Positions 60,553-64,000 of a stretch of 64,000 nt of DNA are shown here, piece by piece. A model generated the notes under the pieces. It ran no database searches. It had not been told where the DNA came from and saw nothing but the letters and a program-made list of their open reading frames with translations. Every line of letters starts with the position of its first letter. Position 1 is the first letter of the stretch. The position numbers and the translations under genes were made by a program. The DNA is from JBGMEA01 sp963674555 (GTDB lineage: Bacteria > Bacillota > Clostridia > Eubacteriales > Anaerofustaceae): assembly GCA_963674555.1 (NCBI GenBank), contig OY771429.1, positions 1,860,001-1,924,000 of the forward strand. Reading direction: 5' to 3'.

Positions 60553-61455
60553 ATGTTAAACTTTTTTGAAGATCTGCTCAGTAATCAGACTATCAGAAAT
60601 ATTATGATCATTGTCATCGGTATTCTGTTTATACTGATCCTTTTAAAGTTGATAAAAAACAGTTTGAGCAAACATATAAAAAGTTACAACTGGTATAAAA
60701 CAAAGAAAGCTATAAATGTGATAGGTTACGTTCTTACATTGTTATTGATAGCGATCGTTTATCGGGACAGTTTGGGGGGTATCACGATCGTACTTGGTGT
60801 AGCGGGTGCGGGTATCGCGTTTGCTCTACAGGAAGTCATCATGAGTATAGCGGGCTGGATAGCGATCGTGACCGGTGATTTTTACAAGAGCGGTGATCGC
60901 GTTATGCTTGGCGGTATCAAAGGCGACGTGATCGATCTGGGGGTTTTGCGAACGACAGTTATGGAACTGGGCGACTGGGTAGACGGTGATCTATACAACG
61001 GGCGAATCGTGCGCATCGCAAATAGTTTTGTATTTAAAGAACCTGTCTTTAATTATTCTTCCGATTTTCCTTTTTTATGGGATGAGATCAAGATACCGAT
61101 ACAATACGGAAGCGATCATGAACGAGCGCGAGAGATCATCCGTGCCACTGGCGATAAGATCATTGGCGAATACGCTGAAAGATCGGCTATTAAATGGGAA
61201 GCGATGGTCAAGAAATTTGCCATAGAAAACGCAACAACGGGTATTATGGTCACGATGGCGCTTACGGATAATTGGATCGAATTTACGCTGCGTTACGTTG
61301 TGGATTATAAAAAACGCAGAACGGTACAAGATGAATTATTCACGGATATTCTAAAACGTATCGATGAAACAGACGGAGCAGTCAGATTCGCATCAGCGAC
61401 ATACGATATCGTTAGTTTCCCGGATCTGAATGTGAATCTGAATAAAGAAAAATAA
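60553..61455 (+). CDS. MscS-family mechanosensitive channel
   Basis: A 300-residue inner-membrane protein. Two or three N-terminal helices are followed by the pore helix GITIVLGVAGAGIAFALQEVIMSIAGWIAIVTGDFYKSGDRVMLGG (about 75-120), with the Gly/Ala-packed TM3 and the start of the beta domain that define MscS. The cytoplasmic part extends to residue 290. GAGGG lies before the ATG. It stands between terminators and likely protects from hypo-osmotic shock. Confidence 0.92.
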   Translation: MLNFFEDLLSNQTIRNIMIIVIGILFILILLKLIKNSLSKHIKSYNWYKTKKAINVIGYVLTLLLIAIVYRDSLGGITIVLGVAGAGIAFALQEVIMSIAGWIAIVTGDFYKSGDRVMLGGIKGDVIDLGVLRTTVMELGDWVDGDLYNGRIVRIANSFVFKEPVFNYSSDFPFLWDEIKIPIQYGSDHERAREIIRATGDKIIGEYAERSAIKWEAMVKKFAIENATTGIMVTMALTDNWIEFTLRYVVDYKKRRTVQDELFTDILKRIDETDGAVRFASATYDIVSFPDLNVNLNKEK

Positions 61456-61490
61456 TACTATACAGCAAAGACGCTAATAAATGCAAACAA

Positions 61491-61516
61491 AAAAGCTCGG
61501 AATATTCCGAGCTTTT
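61491..61516. terminator. bidirectional terminator (perfect palindrome)
   Basis: A 26-nt perfect palindrome whose arms begin AAAAGCTCGG and end CCGAGCTTTT. It separates the convergent mscS-like and deoC genes. Confidence 0.88.
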
Positions 61517-61536
61517 ATTATGTATAAGATATAAAA

Positions 61537-62220
61537 CTAAAGGCCTCTTCGTATGGCTTCTTCTACGATTGCCGCTGTCGCGCTTACCCCTTGTCGGTCA
61601 GCACCGGCTTCGTAATTTTCAAGGAAACTATCGAGTGTCCTTATCCCGCCCGAAGCTTTTATCTTAATATACGGAGCTGTGTGTTTGCGCATCAATTTCA
61701 AATCTTCAACACGCGAGCCGTAAGTCCCAAACCCCGTAGAGGTCTTTACGTAATCGACTCCTACATCGCTACATATTTCGCAACATAATATGATCTCTTC
61801 TTCCGACAGATAGCAATTTTCAAAGATCACTTTTAATAACGCATTATTTTTATGGCATAAATTCAGCATTTCATCCACTTCTTTTTGAACGTATGCGAAT
61901 TCTCCCGATCGAACCAAACCGATCGGCATCACCATATCGATCTCGACCGCGCCGTCTTTAATGGCAGTTTCTGTTTCAAGAAGCTTAACATCTGTTGCGC
62001 TGTTACCGTGCGGGAATGAGATGACAGTGCCCACGCCTACATCGCTGCCTTGCATGATCTTTGCGCAAAATGCGACATCATTGGGTTTTACACATATGGA
62101 AGCTGTGTTATATTTTAATGCAACTTGGCAACCTTCTTCTACTTCAATTCGATTCATCTCCGGTTTCAACAGAGCATGATCGATCATTTTCGCGATTTGA
62201 GCGGAACTTAATTTTTCCAT
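61537..62220 (-). CDS. deoC: deoxyribose-phosphate aldolase
   Basis: A 227-residue class I aldolase that splits 2-deoxyribose 5-phosphate into acetaldehyde and glyceraldehyde 3-phosphate. IDHALLKPE, AVEIDMVMPIG (catalytic Asp), VDYVKTSTGFGTYG (Schiff-base Lys) and IKASGGIRTLDSF (second Lys) are seen. The end AGADRQGVSATAAI departs from the usual ADRIGTSSG phosphate loop, a point to check for substrate preference. A GGAGTCGAC stretch lies before the ATG. It stands alone, not in a nucleoside operon. Confidence 0.92.
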   Translation of the reverse strand: MEKLSSAQIAKMIDHALLKPEMNRIEVEEGCQVALKYNTASICVKPNDVAFCAKIMQGSDVGVGTVISFPHGNSATDVKLLETETAIKDGAVEIDMVMPIGLVRSGEFAYVQKEVDEMLNLCHKNNALLKVIFENCYLSEEEIILCCEICSDVGVDYVKTSTGFGTYGSRVEDLKLMRKHTAPYIKIKASGGIRTLDSFLENYEAGADRQGVSATAAIVEEAIRRGL

Positions 62221-62327
62221 TGTCGACTCCTTTATATCGATTTTACATATAGTTCATCTTACTTACTACTGTAGTATATCAAAATCTATAAGTCAATCGT
62301 AAACTTGATTTTGACCTTTTAAATAGG

Positions 62328-62356
62328 TTGATATTTACATTATAGTCCGATATGAT
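62328..62356 (+). promoter_or_regulatory. promoter for birA
   Basis: TTGATA (62328-62333), 17-bp spacer, TATGAT (62351-62356). No convincing biotin-operator dyad was seen. Confidence 0.62.
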
Positions 62357-62391
62357 TAAAGCAGAATTATTCGATCAACCAAGGAGTTTTC

Positions 62392-63363
62392 ATGAAACAA
62401 AAAGTCCTTTCACTTTTGAAAGAAAATAATGATAAATATATTTCTGGTGCATTGATGGCAAAAGAATTGGGTGTGAGTCGTGCGGCGGTTTGGAAAGCTG
62501 TCGAAGCTTTGCGTAAAGACGGTTATAGGATCGATGCCGTCAGTAACAGCGGATATCGTCTCGAAAATCAAAATGAAGTAATTGATACAGGGCAGATCGT
62601 ATGCTACCTGCGAACATCAACTTTCGGGAGAGCTATCGAATTATATCCCGAAACGGATTCCACGAACGATCTTGCTAAAGAAAAAGCAAAAGCCGGAGCT
62701 GCTGACGGGACTTTGATCTTAGCACGCAAGCAGAACTCGGGCAGGGGACGTTACGGGCGCACTTTCTATTCTCCCGAAAACGGGGGGGCGTATATGAGTC
62801 TTATCATGCGTCCAAACTATCGAATCGAAGATACGCCTTTTATAACGATCATAGCGGCAGTTGCCGTATGCAATGCGCTAAAAGCGATTTGCGGGATCGA
62901 CGCAACAGTTAAATGGGTCAATGATATCTTCATAGGTCGTAAAAAGGTATGCGGTATATTAACGGAAGCAAGTTTTGAAGTGGAGACCGCTTCGGTCGAA
63001 TATGCGGTGCTCGGTATCGGTGTCAATGTCTTTACGAAAGATTTCCCGGATGAACTTGATAAAATCGCAGGATCGGTTTCGGATCATGCGCAGAAAGAAT
63101 TTTCAATAAATGAACTGATCGCAGAGATCTTGAATGAACTGGAAGGATTATATTTGAATCATTCGAGAGAATCTATCTTAAATGCCTATAGACAGTATTC
63201 CTGTGTGTTGAATCGTGAGATCTATTTTATTTACGACGGCATAAAAACAACCGGCAAAGCAATGTCGATCGATGATCAAGGTGGTTTGGAAGTTAAAACG
63301 AATGACGGACGATTGCTAACATTGCAATCCGGAGAAGTCAGTATACGATTTGATCAATTATAA
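62392..63363 (+). CDS. birA: bifunctional biotin protein ligase / biotin repressor
   Basis: A 323-residue protein. The N-terminal winged helix (ISGALMAKELGVSRAAVWKAVEALRKDGYRI, about 18-48) binds DNA. The ligase core has ETDSTNDLAKEKA, the biotinyl-AMP loop KQNSGRGRYGRTFYSPENGG (about 113-132) and VKWVNDIFIGRKKVCGIL; a small SH3-like C-terminal domain ends the protein. It should attach biotin to carboxylases and repress biotin genes. AAGGAG precedes the ATG. No bio genes are nearby. Confidence 0.94.
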   Translation: MKQKVLSLLKENNDKYISGALMAKELGVSRAAVWKAVEALRKDGYRIDAVSNSGYRLENQNEVIDTGQIVCYLRTSTFGRAIELYPETDSTNDLAKEKAKAGAADGTLILARKQNSGRGRYGRTFYSPENGGAYMSLIMRPNYRIEDTPFITIIAAVAVCNALKAICGIDATVKWVNDIFIGRKKVCGILTEASFEVETASVEYAVLGIGVNVFTKDFPDELDKIAGSVSDHAQKEFSINELIAEILNELEGLYLNHSRESILNAYRQYSCVLNREIYFIYDGIKTTGKAMSIDDQGGLEVKTNDGRLLTLQSGEVSIRFDQL

Positions 63364-63381
63364 AAAATTAATACAAAAGAG

Positions 63382-63446
63382 TTGACAACAACAATATTAA
63401 GATGTATTATTGTATTAAGGTATTAGTACAGTAATACAATAATACA
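63382..63446 (+). promoter_or_regulatory. promoter with large GntR/YtrA operator
   Basis: TTGACA (63382-63387), 17-bp spacer, TATTAT (63405-63410). A perfect 15-bp inverted repeat, TGTATTATTGTATTA (63403-63417) and TAATACAATAATACA (63432-63446), with a 14-nt centre, covers the -10 and the start site. The GTATTA/TAATAC content fits YtrA-type operators. The encoded GntR protein should bind it. Confidence 0.85.
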
Positions 63447-63460
63447 ATGGAGGTAGATGT

Positions 63461-63829
63461 ATGGTATGGGAATTGGACGGCGATCGCCCTATATATACTC
63501 AACTGATCGAGCAGATACAATTGCGTATCTTAAAAGGTGAGTATCCGACGGGTTCACGGCTTCCCTCCGTGCGGGATATGGCGGCTGAAGCTGCAGTCAA
63601 TCCTAACACGATGCAGCGCGCTTTGGTTGAATTGGAAAAGGAAGGGTTGGTACAATCCGTCAGAACAAGCGGTAGATTTATAACAGAAGATGAGGAAATG
63701 GTGAAAAGGATGAAAGAAGAACTGGCAACTGAAATGGTCAATGAATTTCTTGAAAAGATGGACAAACTGGGCTTCCTTAGGGAAGAGACCTTATCGATTA
63801 TACAAAAAACATCAAAGGAGACGAAATAA
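63461..63829 (+). CDS. GntR-family regulator, YtrA subfamily
   Basis: A 122-residue regulator: the GntR winged helix (PIYTQLIEQIQLRILKGEYPTGSRLPSVRDMAAEAAVNPNTMQRALVELEKEGLVQSVRTSGRFI) followed by a short 50-residue helical tail, the minimal YtrA form that usually controls an ABC transporter in its own operon. AATGGAGGT precedes the ATG. The stop is directly joined to the start of an ABC ATPase gene, as expected for this subfamily. Confidence 0.92.
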   Translation: MVWELDGDRPIYTQLIEQIQLRILKGEYPTGSRLPSVRDMAAEAAVNPNTMQRALVELEKEGLVQSVRTSGRFITEDEEMVKRMKEELATEMVNEFLEKMDKLGFLREETLSIIQKTSKETK

Positions 63830-64000
63830 ATGGATTATGTGTTTGAATGCAAAGATCTATCAAAAAGTTACGGTAACGTCGATGCATTAAGCAATGTTTC
63901 TTTTGCGATAAAACCCGGCAGGATCGTTGGATTGCTCGGGCCGAACGGTAGTGGTAAAAGTACGCTCATCAAAATCGCTAACGGACTGCTTACTCCCGAC
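63830..64000 (+). CDS. ABC transporter ATP-binding protein (partial, cut by window end)
   Basis: The first 57 residues of an ABC ATPase: the N-terminal strand FECKDLSKSYGNVDALSNVSF and the Walker A motif GLLGPNGSGKSTLIK are present. AAAGGAG lies before the ATG, immediately after the gntR stop. The frame runs off the window. With the YtrA regulator it probably starts an ABC exporter operon. Confidence 0.93.
   Translation, partial: MDYVFECKDLSKSYGNVDALSNVSFAIKPGRIVGLLGPNGSGKSTLIKIANGLLTPD

Noticed and set aside
62264..62274. Small palindrome ACTACTGTAGT between deoC and birA as a BirA operator
   Set aside because: Too short and without the long spaced dyad of biotin operators.

Overview
The window looks like chromosomal DNA of an anaerobic, low-to-moderate-GC Firmicute (Clostridia or a close relative). 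This rests on gene content and signals, not on a search: strong AGGAGG-type ribosome sites with frequent TTG and GTG starts, consensus TTGACA-N17-TATAAT promoters, a tryptophan T-box leader, PadR, TetR and YtrA-type regulators, a nine-gene V-type ATPase operon, a trimeric [FeFe] hydrogenase (HydABC type), and several flavodoxin/ferredoxin and ferredoxin/aldo-keto reductase fusions. No rRNA, tRNA, CRISPR array, integrase or recognisable insertion sequence was seen.

Layout. 0-7 kb: a HEAT-like protein, a small membrane protein, a PAS-PAS-PAS-GAF-GGDEF diguanylate cyclase, a NiCo riboswitch in front of a cation diffusion facilitator, a PadR/membrane-protein pair and a methyltransferase. 7.1-8.4 kb: an AT-rich, GATC-poor gene of unknown function that looks imported. 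8.4-16 kb: FMN-binding lipoprotein-like protein, cupin, HAD phosphatase, nitroreductase, PIN-like protein, YidC-like and GtrA-like membrane proteins, a zinc-ribbon protein and a CPH-type copper P-ATPase. 16-25 kb: two ABC-2 exporters, the second behind two TetR genes with clear operators, and a ferredoxin-type aldo-keto reductase under a 19-bp-spacer MerR-type promoter. 25-30 kb: flavodoxin-ferredoxin protein, PadR/DUF2812 pair, rubrerythrin-like protein, acetyltransferase, a second ferredoxin aldo-keto reductase and a YjbQ protein.

30.3-30.9 kb is non-coding but strongly structured: about 510 nt of nested helices, flanked on both sides by matching pairs of hairpins in inverted orientation. 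It is the most unusual item here. 31-37.9 kb is a T-box-controlled trp operon (trpE-G-D-C-F/B-A) in which trpF and trpB are one reading frame, with an intact internal ribosome site and ATG for TrpB. 38-47 kb carries a third PadR pair, small membrane proteins, two more flavodoxin/ferredoxin proteins (one fused to a metallo-beta-lactamase domain), and a glycosyltransferase-GtrA/phosphodiester glycosidase cluster. 47-55.7 kb (minus strand) is the V-ATPase operon; 56.4-60.4 kb, divergent from it, is the hydrogenase. The window ends with an MscS channel, deoC, birA and the start of a GntR/YtrA-controlled ABC operon that is cut by the window edge.

Together the genes suggest a fermentative anaerobe that moves electrons between NAD(P)H, ferredoxin and H2, couples ATP to ion transport by a V-ATPase, and handles small electrophiles and metals with many one-component-regulated efflux and reductase modules. 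Native genes are rich in GATC (18 sites in the 792-bp trpA by hand count, against about 3 expected at random). The gene at 7234-8376 has only about 4 in 1143 bp.
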